Part shown: positions 40,982-49,730 of the stretch, one piece after another
How positions within the stretch are numbered: the first letter of the stretch is position 1
Layout of the letters: every line of letters starts with the position of its first letter
Origin: Ardenticatenaceae bacterium
GTDB lineage: Bacteria > Chloroflexota > Anaerolineae > Promineifilales > Promineifilaceae
Length of the DNA: 64,000 nt
Assembly: GCA_020634215.1 (NCBI GenBank)
Contig: JACKCD010000002.1
Location: 1 to 64,000 of the forward strand
Reading direction: 5' to 3'
The notes under the pieces: model-generated
Databases searched by the model: none
Told to the model about the DNA's origin: nothing
What the model saw: the letters and a program-made list of their open reading frames with translations, nothing else
Made by a program: the position numbers and the translations under genes

Positions 40982-43597
40982 TTAATCAATCGTTACTTCA
41001 ATCGCCTCGCCGGCCGTAATGGTGACAGGATCAAGCACAATATCGGGAGCGGAAAGAATGTTGATGGTGTAGGTACCGGCCGGCAGGTCAAGCTCATCGC
41101 CGCCGATGATGCCCACAGCCACACCCTTACCCTCCTCATCTTGCACCAGATAGGTGATGCCAAGCGAACGGGACATGGCGCTCACCAACCCATCGGCATC
41201 GGCAGCATTGTAATATTGCCCACCACCAATGTCGGCCCAGCGGCGGAATTCCGCTTGCAGTGCCGGGTCAGCAATATCCAACCCCACGATGTCCACGCGC
41301 ACATCAAACCCTTGGTCAATCAATGCCTGGATAGATGCGGCCGGGTCGCCGTTGCACGTTTCTTGCCCATCGGTCAGCAGCACCACGATAACCTTGCCGG
41401 TGGCATCGGCCATGTCGCTGGGAACCTGATCGAGCGAGGCGGCAATGGCGGTGTTGGCGTTAAACTGCGGCTCTACGCCAGCAATGGCAGTGGTCATTGC
41501 GTCCCGATCCAGCGGGCTAAGTGGCACCATGAGGTCGGTGCGGCAGGCTAGATTGCCTTCGATGTTGCCGTAGGCACGCATTGCCACGGGGGAGCCATTG
41601 GGGATAACGTTGTTGACGATGCCGTTCATGGTGTCGCGGGCAATGTCAATGCGGGGCGTGCCGTTGAGCAGTTCCACCATGCTCCAAGAAGCGTCAAGAA
41701 TTAACTCAACGGTGGGAAGCTGGCTGACCAATGTCGTCACGTTGCTGCTGCTAGTCCCTGTGCTGCTGCCGGCCGCTGCCGCATTGGCATCATACACAAC
41801 TCGTAGTGTACCAGCGTTGTCGGCATCGGTGACAACCATTGCCAGCGGAGCCGATTCAGCCGTGCCGCTGGCTCCGCTGCCGTCGGTGATGGTGGTACGG
41901 GCGATGAGGGTGTGGTTGCCAGCGGGCAGTTGGGTGCTAAAGCGCCAGTTGCCACCGGCATCGGCGGTGACAGTGCCAACGACTTCGCCATCTACCACAA
42001 TTTCAACAGTACTGTTGGGTTCGGCCGTGCCAGTCAGGTCAACGTTTTCATCGGAGCGCACACCGCCGGAACGGGCAGAAAGGGTGGGTTTGGCAACGGC
42101 GAGAACGGCCGGTATTGCCAAATCAAATGGGTCAGATTGCGCCAAAACCGTGCCATCTGCGCCCACCATTCGCGCCGTGAGCGGGTAGCTGCCGTTTGCC
42201 AGGCTGATGTCGCCGTCGAACGACCAGTTGCCGTCAACGTCGGCGGTGGTGGTGCCAACCAATTCGTCTCCGGCGTAGATTTCGATGGTGGCGTTGGGGG
42301 TGGAACGGCCGTTTAGCCGCAGCCGACCCGTTGGCAGACCATTGTCACCCAGGGCAAAGGGCCCGGCTTCGGGTGCATCAAACGCCACTGCGGGAGCCGC
42401 TACTGTAAATCGTGGCATATTAACGCTGCCCAGCACATTGCCGCTACCGTCGAGCGTGTTGAGCGTGAAGTCATAATCACCCACTCCGGGCAGGTCGAGG
42501 TCAAACGACCAGTTGCCGTCAGGGTCAACGGTGGCGGTGCCAAGCGACACGCCATTGCGGATGATTTCGATGGTCGAGCCGGGGGTGCCGGTGCCGGTGA
42601 GGGTGAACGGGCCAACGGCAGGCAGTTCGGGCAGGTTAAAGGTTGGCAGGGCAATATCTGGGGTAGTCAGGCTGACGGTGGGTAAATCTACGCTGCCCAG
42701 CACGTTGCCGCTGCCGTCAAGCGTGTTGAGCGTAAAGTCATAATCGCCAAAGTCGGGCAAATCGAGATCAAACGACCAGTTGCCATCGGAGCCAACGGTG
42801 GTGGTGCCGAGCGATACGCCATTGCGGATGATTTCGATGGTCGAGCCGGGGGTGCCGGTGCCGGTGAGGGTGAACGGGCCAACGGTGGGCAGTTCGGGCA
42901 GGTTAAACGTTGGCAGGGCAATTTCTGGAGCGTTGATAGTGAGTGTCTGCGCGGCTGATTCAGCTACAACGTCACCCGTAGCATTCAGGGCTTTGACGGA
43001 GAAGTTGTAATCGCCAGCGTTGGGCATGTCTACGTCGAACGACCATTTGCCATCTGTGCCAACATCGGCTGTGCCCAGCGAAACCCCGTCGCGGAAGATT
43101 TCGACAACGGTGCCGGGGGTGCCGGTGCCAGCCAGGGTGAGTGTGCCCAGACCAACGGCCGTTCCTGGCAAGTTTAGCGTGGGTGTGGCAATATCGGCTT
43201 CGCGCACGCGCAGTGTTTGTGCAGCCGACCGCCCTTGCTCGCTGCCGCTGCTGCTGAGGCTACGAGCCACAAATTCGTATTCACCCGCCTGGGGAATGTC
43301 GGTACCATAGCGCCAGGTACCATCTTCGCCAACGGCAGTGGTGCCAATGGAGCTGCCATTTTGCCAAATGTCAATGGTTGAGCCAGGTGTGCCGGTGCCG
43401 TTTAATTGGACTTCGCCTGCCTGCACGTTACCATTAGGCAGCACCAGCGTTGGGGCGCTGGCACCGTTGCACCGTTGTAGCAGCCAAGTAATAAGTAAGA
43501 GTGCCAGCAAAACAGCCAGCACGCTCCATTTGAACATGTCGTGCCGTCGAACGTCTTCGGGCGTGACGGCTTCTTCGATGGTGCAGGGATCAGTCAT
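40982..43597 (-). CDS. Membrane-anchored protein with Ig-like repeats and a von Willebrand A domain
   Basis: An 871-residue protein; AAGGAA precedes the ATG. One membrane segment (WSVLAVLLALLLITWLL, about residues 24-41) leads to six or seven Ig-like domains of about 80-90 residues each (GTGTPGSTIEI..NG, DGNWSF, GDYDFTLN). Two neighbours are nearly identical (TLTGTGTPGSTIEIIRNGVS repeated), showing recent duplication. A vWA domain follows, with the MIDAS start VELILDASWSMVE and Thr and Asp residues later (VVLLTDGQETCNGD). The end is a PEGA-like strand (LPAGTYTINI). It probably binds a ligand at the cell surface. The coiled-coil gene upstream in the same orientation belongs to the same set. 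Confidence 0.85.
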   Translation of the reverse strand: MTDPCTIEEAVTPEDVRRHDMFKWSVLAVLLALLLITWLLQRCNGASAPTLVLPNGNVQAGEVQLNGTGTPGSTIDIWQNGSSIGTTAVGEDGTWRYGTDIPQAGEYEFVARSLSSSGSEQGRSAAQTLRVREADIATPTLNLPGTAVGLGTLTLAGTGTPGTVVEIFRDGVSLGTADVGTDGKWSFDVDMPNAGDYNFSVKALNATGDVVAESAAQTLTINAPEIALPTFNLPELPTVGPFTLTGTGTPGSTIEIIRNGVSLGTTTVGSDGNWSFDLDLPDFGDYDFTLNTLDGSGNVLGSVDLPTVSLTTPDIALPTFNLPELPAVGPFTLTGTGTPGSTIEIIRNGVSLGTATVDPDGNWSFDLDLPGVGDYDFTLNTLDGSGNVLGSVNMPRFTVAAPAVAFDAPEAGPFALGDNGLPTGRLRLNGRSTPNATIEIYAGDELVGTTTADVDGNWSFDGDISLANGSYPLTARMVGADGTVLAQSDPFDLAIPAVLAVAKPTLSARSGGVRSDENVDLTGTAEPNSTVEIVVDGEVVGTVTADAGGNWRFSTQLPAGNHTLIARTTITDGSGASGTAESAPLAMVVTDADNAGTLRVVYDANAAAAGSSTGTSSSNVTTLVSQLPTVELILDASWSMVELLNGTPRIDIARDTMNGIVNNVIPNGSPVAMRAYGNIEGNLACRTDLMVPLSPLDRDAMTTAIAGVEPQFNANTAIAASLDQVPSDMADATGKVIVVLLTDGQETCNGDPAASIQALIDQGFDVRVDIVGLDIADPALQAEFRRWADIGGGQYYNAADADGLVSAMSRSLGITYLVQDEEGKGVAVGIIGGDELDLPAGTYTINILSAPDIVLDPVTITAGEAIEVTID

Positions 43598-43694
43598 TTC
43601 CTTATCTTCCTGTGTGTAAGCGTTTCGGATTCGTTATTGAGCGATTAGAAGATGTTTCAGTCTCCTAATCGCTCGCTCTCTTCATCTCTTAAAT

Positions 43695-45488
43695 TTACTC
43701 GTGCAGACCGCCTTTCCGCCAGTCCAGCTTTTCCTGGTACGCTTTCAGGGTGTCCCAAGCGCTTTCAGCTGCCAGACGAGCCTGTTCCGGCCATGCCTCG
43801 TGATTGGATAGGCGGAAGCGGGGGCCGGCCTCATCCAACAGTTGATCAATGAATTCGAGGGAAGTTTCAGCTAGTTTGGCAAAGGTGTAGATGCCTTTGG
43901 CATTGAGCAACTGTTCGATTTTGGGGCCAATTCCCCAAACAATCTTGAGATCATCGGGTGCGCCAAAGTAAACGAGGCGCACTTTGGAGCGCATCAGCGA
44001 ACGCCCATCACTGTTGACCATGCGGGCAATGACATCGTGGGTGCCAGTGGGAACGGTGATGTCGGTTTGGTAGTTCCAGTTGCCGTCATCAGAAACGGCC
44101 GTTTTGCCAATCTCGTTCTCACCAACCCAGAAATGAACGGACGTACCTGGCTCGCCTTCACCCGCCATGCTAAAGCTGCCCGTAATCATGCCATCCCCAA
44201 CCGGACTAAATGCCCCTAACAGGGGGTCTTGGGTACGCAGCTTAGCCCATTCACGGGGGGCGGCAAGGAAAAGGTAATATGGAGCCGACAAATCTTGCGG
44301 CTCGCCATCGTCATCGAGATAGCGAGTTGTTACCTCATAATCCCCGGCGTTGTTGATGGTGGCGGGCAGTGACCAACGGCCGTTTTCATTTACAACCGCT
44401 GTTCCCATCGAATTGTTGTTAACCAACAGTTCAACTGCCGTATTGGGGCGGCCCGTGCCTTCCAGCAAAATGGTGCCCGTTTCCATGTTAGGATCATCCA
44501 ATTCGATTTCTGGGGTTTCATCCCGATCAAACAGGGCGGCAATGGCTCCGCCAACAGCCCCGGCGGCGGCGGCCAGCCCTGCCCCTAACCCGGCCAGGCT
44601 AAAGCCTTCACCATCATCGTCGGTGGTGGCGTTGGCGGCCAAATGGCTGCTTAGCTGGGCATTGAGGGTTTCGGATTCAGCGTGGCTGGCGGCGAGTTCG
44701 GCTTCGAGGGCGGCAATGCGGCTTTGGGCGGCTTCAAGTTCAGGCAGCTTGGCGGCGCGAGCGTCTAAATCGGTCTGTAGGGCGTTGAGGTGTTGCGAAC
44801 GGCCGTTCAGCTCGGCCTCCAGCCCGTTTAGTTCTCCATTGCGAGCATCCAAACCAGATGCCAACGCCGCCAATTCAGCATCACGGGCATTCAAATTAAC
44901 TTCCCAATTACCTAGCTGTTGTTCCGTGCTGTTGTAGTTTAGGGCTAAATTATCGAGTTCGCCTTGACGGGTGTTGAGGCTGGCGGCCAATGTTGCCAGT
45001 TCAGCCCCCCGGTTGTCATAGCGCAAATTAAGGTCGGCTAGTTCCGCGTCACGGGTTTGCAGATTGGCTTCCCAATCGGTTAGCCGCTGTTCGGTGGCGG
45101 CGTAGCTGGCTGCCAGATCGTCGAGGTTGCTTTTACGGCCGTTTAAAGCCAGCTCTTGCTTGTCCAACTCCCCTTGCCGGCCGTCCAAACGTGCAGACAA
45201 AGCTGCTAATTCCCCTGCTCTTAGCTCATGGCTGGCAGCAACATCAGCCAGTTCAAGCTCCTTTCCCTTCAGATCTGCCTCGAATGTTTCTAAACGCTTC
45301 CCGTTAATACGGAAATTTGCCAACTGTGTTTGCAGCCCCTGATTGTTTGCCTCGGCATCACGCAAAGAAGCCGTGAGATTTGTCTCAGCTTCGGTACAAA
45401 TGCGCCGGGGACGCCAATAAAAATAGTCGATCAGCATACCAGCAATCCAGCCGATCAGCAGACCAATAATGAGACTTAACCAATCCAT
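43695..45488 (-). CDS. Coiled-coil membrane protein with Ig-like and HhH domains
   Basis: A 597-residue protein; GGAGG stands seven bases before the ATG. A membrane segment (LSLIIGLLIGWIAGMLI) is followed by about 240 residues of heptad-rich coil with a repeated pattern (LxxRDAELAxL, LNxRQGELDxL) of about 36 residues. A Gly/Ala-rich hydrophobic stretch is next (LAGLGAGLAAAAGAVGGAIA), then two Ig-like domains (GTGRPNTAVELLVNN; GEGEPGTSVHFWVGE) alike to those of the vWA neighbour. The last 80 residues (LKIVWGIGPKIEQLLNAKGI) are a helix-hairpin-helix found at the end of many membrane or DNA-binding proteins. It may link the envelope to the nucleoid or to a partner; inferred. Confidence 0.8.
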   Translation of the reverse strand: MDWLSLIIGLLIGWIAGMLIDYFYWRPRRICTEAETNLTASLRDAEANNQGLQTQLANFRINGKRLETFEADLKGKELELADVAASHELRAGELAALSARLDGRQGELDKQELALNGRKSNLDDLAASYAATEQRLTDWEANLQTRDAELADLNLRYDNRGAELATLAASLNTRQGELDNLALNYNSTEQQLGNWEVNLNARDAELAALASGLDARNGELNGLEAELNGRSQHLNALQTDLDARAAKLPELEAAQSRIAALEAELAASHAESETLNAQLSSHLAANATTDDDGEGFSLAGLGAGLAAAAGAVGGAIAALFDRDETPEIELDDPNMETGTILLEGTGRPNTAVELLVNNNSMGTAVVNENGRWSLPATINNAGDYEVTTRYLDDDGEPQDLSAPYYLFLAAPREWAKLRTQDPLLGAFSPVGDGMITGSFSMAGEGEPGTSVHFWVGENEIGKTAVSDDGNWNYQTDITVPTGTHDVIARMVNSDGRSLMRSKVRLVYFGAPDDLKIVWGIGPKIEQLLNAKGIYTFAKLAETSLEFIDQLLDEAGPRFRLSNHEAWPEQARLAAESAWDTLKAYQEKLDWRKGGLHE

Positions 45489-45927
45489 TCTGTTCCTCCA
45501 AAAGATTCGTACAAACGGTAAATGAAAACCAAGCAGATGACAGACTTAAAACCAATACGCTATCTGCTAGACTCTCAATTTATAAAGTTTGGAAACGACT
45601 TGGTTGGGAATGCCAACGTGTATCAAACACTCTCCATTATTTTGTCACCAAATTTTAAGGTTAGTCACAGAAATTGTCTGTCATATTTTTCCTGACAAGC
45701 ACCCTGCACAAACGTTTTTACAAAGTTTCTTCTTCTGTGACCGTAAACTTTTGAAGAATGGCTCAATCCCCATACAATTAGCTTGATCAAGAGTTGGCTA
45801 TATATGAAATGTAGGTTGTTTTTACAACGATGGCACCTGGAATTTTTTGATGGCTATTTTGGAATTTGTAGGGTGATCGAGCCATTAGGAGCAAGGGTGG
45901 TGTATCATGCACCACCCTCTACAGACG
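45489..45927. other. AT-rich gene-free stretch with one hairpin
   Basis: These 440 bases hold no gene I can support. AT-rich sequence (45570-45830) probably holds the promoter of the minus-strand coiled-coil gene. Near the right end GGGTGGTG (about 45894) and CACCACCC pair around a 7-base loop, shortly before the ATG of the next gene. Confidence 0.5.
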
Positions 45928-46704
45928 ATGAGTGAGCAAAGTTTACAGGTAGCAGAGCAGAAAGTCGTTCAGTTCTTGAGTGATGAATTGGTGGCTGTTC
46001 GTGCCAGGGATGGCAATATTTATGTATCTGTTAATCACCTGACGAAAGCGTTGGGTTTGAACCGACGCGGGGCGGTGCAGCGCATTGAGCGCCAGCCAGT
46101 ATTGTTCAAAGGGTTTTGTTATGGCCCAGTGGAAACGGCTGGGGGTCGGCAGCAGTTGGGGCTGTTGCGGGTAGATTTGGTGTCGCTGTGGTTGGCTGGC
46201 ATTGAGACAAGCCGTGTAAAAGAGGAGATTCGGGAAAAGCTGGAGCGGTACCAAGAGGAGGCGGCCAAGGTGTTGTGGGAGGCATTTCAAGACGGCCGTT
46301 TAACGACCGATGTTAGCTTTGATGATTTACTCCAAACCGATTCCCCCGCAGCCCAGGCATACAAAATGGCTCTGGCGATGTTGCAAATGGCGCGGCAGCA
46401 GTTGCTGCTGGAAGGACGCATTCATGAGCATGAGATGAGGCTAGAGCGGATTGAATCTACACTGGGTGATCCGGGACGGTATGTGACGCCGGAACAGGCC
46501 AGCCAAATTAGCCAAGCGGTAAAGGCAGTAGCATTGGTGTTGAGCAAACAAACGCGACGCAACGAGTACGGCGCGGTTTATGGGGAACTGTATCGCAAGT
46601 TTGGGATTACTGGCTATAAGCTGTTACCTGCTCGCCAGTTTGATGAAGCAATAACGTTTTTAACTGAATGGCACCGTTCCTTGACGGATGATGCGCCATT
46701 TTAG
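45928..46704 (+). CDS. Phage-type antirepressor protein (P22_AR_N domain)
   Basis: A 258-residue protein starting MSEQSLQVAEQKV. Residues of about 10-110 have the phage P22 antirepressor N-terminal pattern (VRDGNIYVSVNHLTKALGLNRRGAVQRIERQPVL, QLGLLRVDLVSLWLAGI). A helical middle follows and the C-terminus (RNEYGAVYGELYRKFGITGYKLLPARQFDEAITFL) looks like the ORF6C domain. Such proteins control phage or mobile genes, but no other phage gene is near. It lacks AACGGCCGTT (a one-base variant exists at 46293), in line with acquired DNA. Confidence 0.85.
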   Translation: MSEQSLQVAEQKVVQFLSDELVAVRARDGNIYVSVNHLTKALGLNRRGAVQRIERQPVLFKGFCYGPVETAGGRQQLGLLRVDLVSLWLAGIETSRVKEEIREKLERYQEEAAKVLWEAFQDGRLTTDVSFDDLLQTDSPAAQAYKMALAMLQMARQQLLLEGRIHEHEMRLERIESTLGDPGRYVTPEQASQISQAVKAVALVLSKQTRRNEYGAVYGELYRKFGITGYKLLPARQFDEAITFLTEWHRSLTDDAPF

Positions 46705-46768
46705 GAGCCGAGCTTGGAAAAGCTCGCGTGTTTGTTAACTGGAAGTGTCGGGATTGACATCCTCCGCT

Positions 46769-47131
46769 TTAAACCAGTTCACGATAGAGGTGCCAGGAGC
46801 CTTCACGCTGGGTTTGACCTCTGGGGGCGCGATCATAATAAAGCTCAAAGATGCGGTGGCTAGCGACTCGAACGCGAAAATAGTAGCGACCAACGCCCCA
46901 TGAGCCGCGCAGAGTGGCGCGGCGGGCGTTTTCTGGGCGCATGTTGCTTGCCATGCGTCCCCGGCGTTCATAATCACGCCATTCAGCCAACAGCGTGTCA
47001 ATGTGGAAAGTTTGTCCGTCCCATTCAAACTGGTTGGGGCAAGGGGGCTTTTTGGCAACCAGCGGCGGCTTGTCATAGGCGACGGTGATGGGTTCGCCAA
47101 TAAAACGGGTTTCAAAATCTGCGTCATTCAT
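46769..47131 (-). CDS. DUF6504-like protein
   Basis: A 120-residue protein. The pattern FEWDGQTFHIDTLLAEWRDYERRG followed by YYFRVRVASHRIFELYYDRAP and EGSWHLYREL fits DUF6504, small proteins often next to Y-family polymerase genes. None is found here. Function unknown. The start codon lacks a clear ribosome site. Confidence 0.65.
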   Translation of the reverse strand: MNDADFETRFIGEPITVAYDKPPLVAKKPPCPNQFEWDGQTFHIDTLLAEWRDYERRGRMASNMRPENARRATLRGSWGVGRYYFRVRVASHRIFELYYDRAPRGQTQREGSWHLYRELV

Positions 47132-47230
47132 TGGAATTTTGACAGGATTGATAAGATTTAGCAGGATTGACAGGTTAAATCCTGCTAAATCCGGTTCATC
47201 CTGTCTGAAAATTATCTGCTGCTTGCTAGT
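47132..47230. repeat. Dispersed GACAGGATT-type hairpin
   Basis: GACAGGATTGATAAG, AGCAGGATTGACAGG and, after a loop, AATCCTGCTAAATCC and CATCCTGTC pair with each other. This CAGGATT/AATCCTG style is common between genes in Chloroflexota and cyanobacteria, as far as I recall. Confidence 0.6.
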
Positions 47231-48283
47231 CTATGGTATCCAGGTGAGCATGGCTCCAGCTGAGGTTTCTAGTAATTTTTGTAGATTGCTGCCGTCGGGG
47301 TTTATGGTGTAGAGGCCGGTTTGGCTGGCGAAGGTGATGTGGGAGCCATCGGGGGAGAAGCCACCGTACAGCCCGGCTTCGTTGATGTGGCTGATTTGTT
47401 CGGGGGAGCCACCGCTAACGGGAATGCGCCACCAGTCGGAGGGGACACTATGGGCGGTTACTGTCTTTACTCCTAACAGCCTGTCCCACCCATTTGACTG
47501 CGGCAGTGGTACGGCACTGAAGTAGAGCCATTGGCCGTCGGGCGAGAAAAACGGCGCGTCCATGTCGGCAAAGTCTTCTTGGGTAACAAGCGTGCGCGGG
47601 TTGCTGCCGTCGGCTTCGCTGACAACAAGTTCGCGGGTGAAGGCTTCGAGGTTGACTAGGATGTAGGCTAATAAACGGCCGTTTGGCGACACCCGACCCC
47701 AAATCCCATTTTTCGCCACCACCGTACTTTCACCACTTTGCCGGTCAAACCGCTCCAGCGTGGTGGTGAAGGGGGCGTTGTCTTGCTGCACGACGTGGGA
47801 ATAATAGATAAAACGGCCGTCGTCTGTCCAGTCGGGATAGAAAAAGATTTCGCCTGCTTGCTGAGACTCAATAAGGAGGCGGGGTGTGGTGTCGCCATTG
47901 GTGAGCAGGTAAAGTTGGGTGAAGCCTAGCTGGACTTCGCCATCGGGTGGGGGCGGGGCATAGGCCAGGACAAATTCGCTGCCGTCGGGGTTGCTGTCGG
48001 CATGGGAAAGCCAGGCGTTGGTGAGGGGAATGAAAAGGGTTTCAACTTCGCCGCTGTTGAGGTCGAACCGGGCCAGCGTTTGCGAGCCAGGGGCAATTTG
48101 CATAAAGAGCAGGCCATTGCTGGGGGTGGAAACGGCCGTTTCTTCCACTATCTTCACCGGTTCAGCGGGAATAATGGGGGTTTCCACTGTGGTAATGGAG
48201 GTGGGAACGGCCGTTGGTGCTGACGCTTCTCCACCACAGGCTACCAACAGGATGCAGGCAAGTAAGAATAGCTGTGTTTTCAT
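47231..48283 (-). CDS. Lipoprotein with TolB-like beta-propeller repeats
   Basis: A 350-residue protein; I start at MKTQLFLLACILLVACG (lipobox LVAC), since the frame before it is repeat DNA. After a linker come PD40/WD40-like units ending SPDGQWLYFSA, SPNGRLLAYILV, SPDGSHITFAS, with about six blades. Such TolB-type propellers bind other envelope proteins or peptides. It acts outside the membrane. AACGGCCGTT reads NGRLL in one of the blades. Confidence 0.82.
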   Translation of the reverse strand: MKTQLFLLACILLVACGGEASAPTAVPTSITTVETPIIPAEPVKIVEETAVSTPSNGLLFMQIAPGSQTLARFDLNSGEVETLFIPLTNAWLSHADSNPDGSEFVLAYAPPPPDGEVQLGFTQLYLLTNGDTTPRLLIESQQAGEIFFYPDWTDDGRFIYYSHVVQQDNAPFTTTLERFDRQSGESTVVAKNGIWGRVSPNGRLLAYILVNLEAFTRELVVSEADGSNPRTLVTQEDFADMDAPFFSPDGQWLYFSAVPLPQSNGWDRLLGVKTVTAHSVPSDWWRIPVSGGSPEQISHINEAGLYGGFSPDGSHITFASQTGLYTINPDGSNLQKLLETSAGAMLTWIP

Positions 48284-48298
48284 GGGGGAATTGTACCA

Positions 48299-48390
48299 GT
48301 AATTGGTAATCGGTAATGTCGTTTCACGACCACTTCGTGTACGGTAATCGGTGATTGGTGTCACTGATGACTGATTACTGTTTACCGATT
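48299..48390. repeat. GGTAATCGGTAAT/ATTACTGATT hairpin cluster, copy 2
   Basis: The words match the cluster at 7095-7172. Here they surround TTTCACGACCACTTCGTG. The cluster touches the stop codon of the radical SAM gene. Confidence 0.65.
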
Positions 48391-49601
48391 CACAACAGGC
48401 GTAGTTGATTGGGATTGGGGTTGATTAACGGCCGTTTGCCCCCCAGCAGCACAAAAGGGGAAAGCCGCCGAATATTTCGCACGCCAATCGCCTGCAAATC
48501 CGTTAGCTCGCGCAGCACGCCGCGCCGCCGCGCTGCCAAAATGGCCGCCGCTCCCTGCGGCCCAATGCCCGGCACCCGCAACAGTTCCCGCCGCTCGGCG
48601 CGGTTGAGTTCGATGGGTCTATCAGCCAAATGCTCCCGCGCCCACGCCAGCTTGGGGTCTTCATCCAGCGGCAAATGACCGCGCTGGGTAAAGGGCATCT
48701 CCTCCAAATCAAAGCCATAGTCGCGGAAAAGAAAGGAAGCCTGATAGAGCCGATGTTCCCGCTGCGGGTCTTCGGCGTGGCGGTTTTCTAGCGGGGTGTC
48801 GCGGATGGGGCTGAAGGCGGAGAAGTAGGTGCGCCCCAGCTTAAGCTGGCTGTAGAGATAGTGGGCGGTGGTGAGAATTTCGAGGTCGGTTTCGTCAGTG
48901 CCGCCGACGACAAACTGGGTGACGGATGAGGGCCAACGGCCGTTCCAGGTGGCAAACGGCCGTTCTGTCTGCCGAATCTCCTCCACCCATTGCAGCGGCC
49001 GCAGCAGTTCCGCCACAAACTCCTTGCGCGGAGCCAGCGCCGCCAACCGCTTGTCGTTGGGTGCTTCCAAATTGATGGAAAGCCGATCCGCCAATTCCAT
49101 CGCCCGCCGCACCTGTTCTTTTTCCGCCCCCGGCATAATTTTCAGGTGCAAAAAGCCGCGATATTGGTGTTTTTTCCGCAAAATGTCGGCCGTGTCCAGC
49201 AGCTTGTTCTGTGTTTTCACCCCGCCGCCAATAATGCCAGAGCTAAGAAACAGCCCGTTGACCATTCCAGCACGGTACATGTCGTTGACCGTTTGCGCCA
49301 TTTCTTCTGGTTTGAGGGTGGTACGGCGATAGTTACGGCCGGCGCGAAAGGGGCAGTAGAAGCAGTTGCGCTCGCAGGCGGTGGTAAGCATGGTTTTAAT
49401 CATTGGCACGGTTTTGTTACCGACAACGGCTTGGTGGATGCCTAGCGACGGCTTTTTGCTGCTAGTGTCGCCTTTGGGCAACACCTGACCACAGGGGGCG
49501 ACGTGGGTGGCTTCATCGAGCAGGGGGCGGGGGCTGACTTCTTCGGCCGGCTCCAAGTGCATGTGGGTGGCGATCTCTTCAAGCTTGATGATCGTTTCCA
49601 T
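48390..49601 (-). CDS. Radical SAM protein with C-terminal HhH, putative DNA modification/repair type
   Basis: A 403-residue protein starting METIIKLEEIATHMHL. The iron-sulphur motif is CERNCFYC (CX3CX2C) in TTACERNCFYCPFRAGRNYRR. The GxIxGG-like (SSGIIGGGV) and other barrel motifs follow. The last 70 residues have helix-hairpin-helix RELLRVPGIGPQGAAAILAARRRG. This is the arrangement of the family described as putative DNA modification/repair radical SAM protein. The usual neighbour, a DUF4130-type or uracil-DNA glycosylase-like gene, is not present. It acts in the cytoplasm; substrate unknown. Confidence 0.88.
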   Translation of the reverse strand: METIIKLEEIATHMHLEPAEEVSPRPLLDEATHVAPCGQVLPKGDTSSKKPSLGIHQAVVGNKTVPMIKTMLTTACERNCFYCPFRAGRNYRRTTLKPEEMAQTVNDMYRAGMVNGLFLSSGIIGGGVKTQNKLLDTADILRKKHQYRGFLHLKIMPGAEKEQVRRAMELADRLSINLEAPNDKRLAALAPRKEFVAELLRPLQWVEEIRQTERPFATWNGRWPSSVTQFVVGGTDETDLEILTTAHYLYSQLKLGRTYFSAFSPIRDTPLENRHAEDPQREHRLYQASFLFRDYGFDLEEMPFTQRGHLPLDEDPKLAWAREHLADRPIELNRAERRELLRVPGIGPQGAAAILAARRRGVLRELTDLQAIGVRNIRRLSPFVLLGGKRPLINPNPNQLRLL

Positions 49602-49730
49602 AGGGGAAATTATAGAACATTTGTTTGTGCTTGGGAAGGGGTTTGGCGTGCAGCGCAACACTCTTTTGGCGTTGTTATACACCCTCATGAGCGTAAGGCC
49701 GATTCAGATAGGTTTTTGCCTCAGCCTGCA

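Noticed and set aside
42400..43010. Near-identical repeats considered as a CRISPR array
   Set aside because: The units are in-frame Ig-like domain repeats of about 270 bases, without short equal spacers.
45928..46704. A prophage around the antirepressor-like gene
   Set aside because: No integrase, structural or lysis genes lie nearby; the neighbours are ordinary envelope genes.
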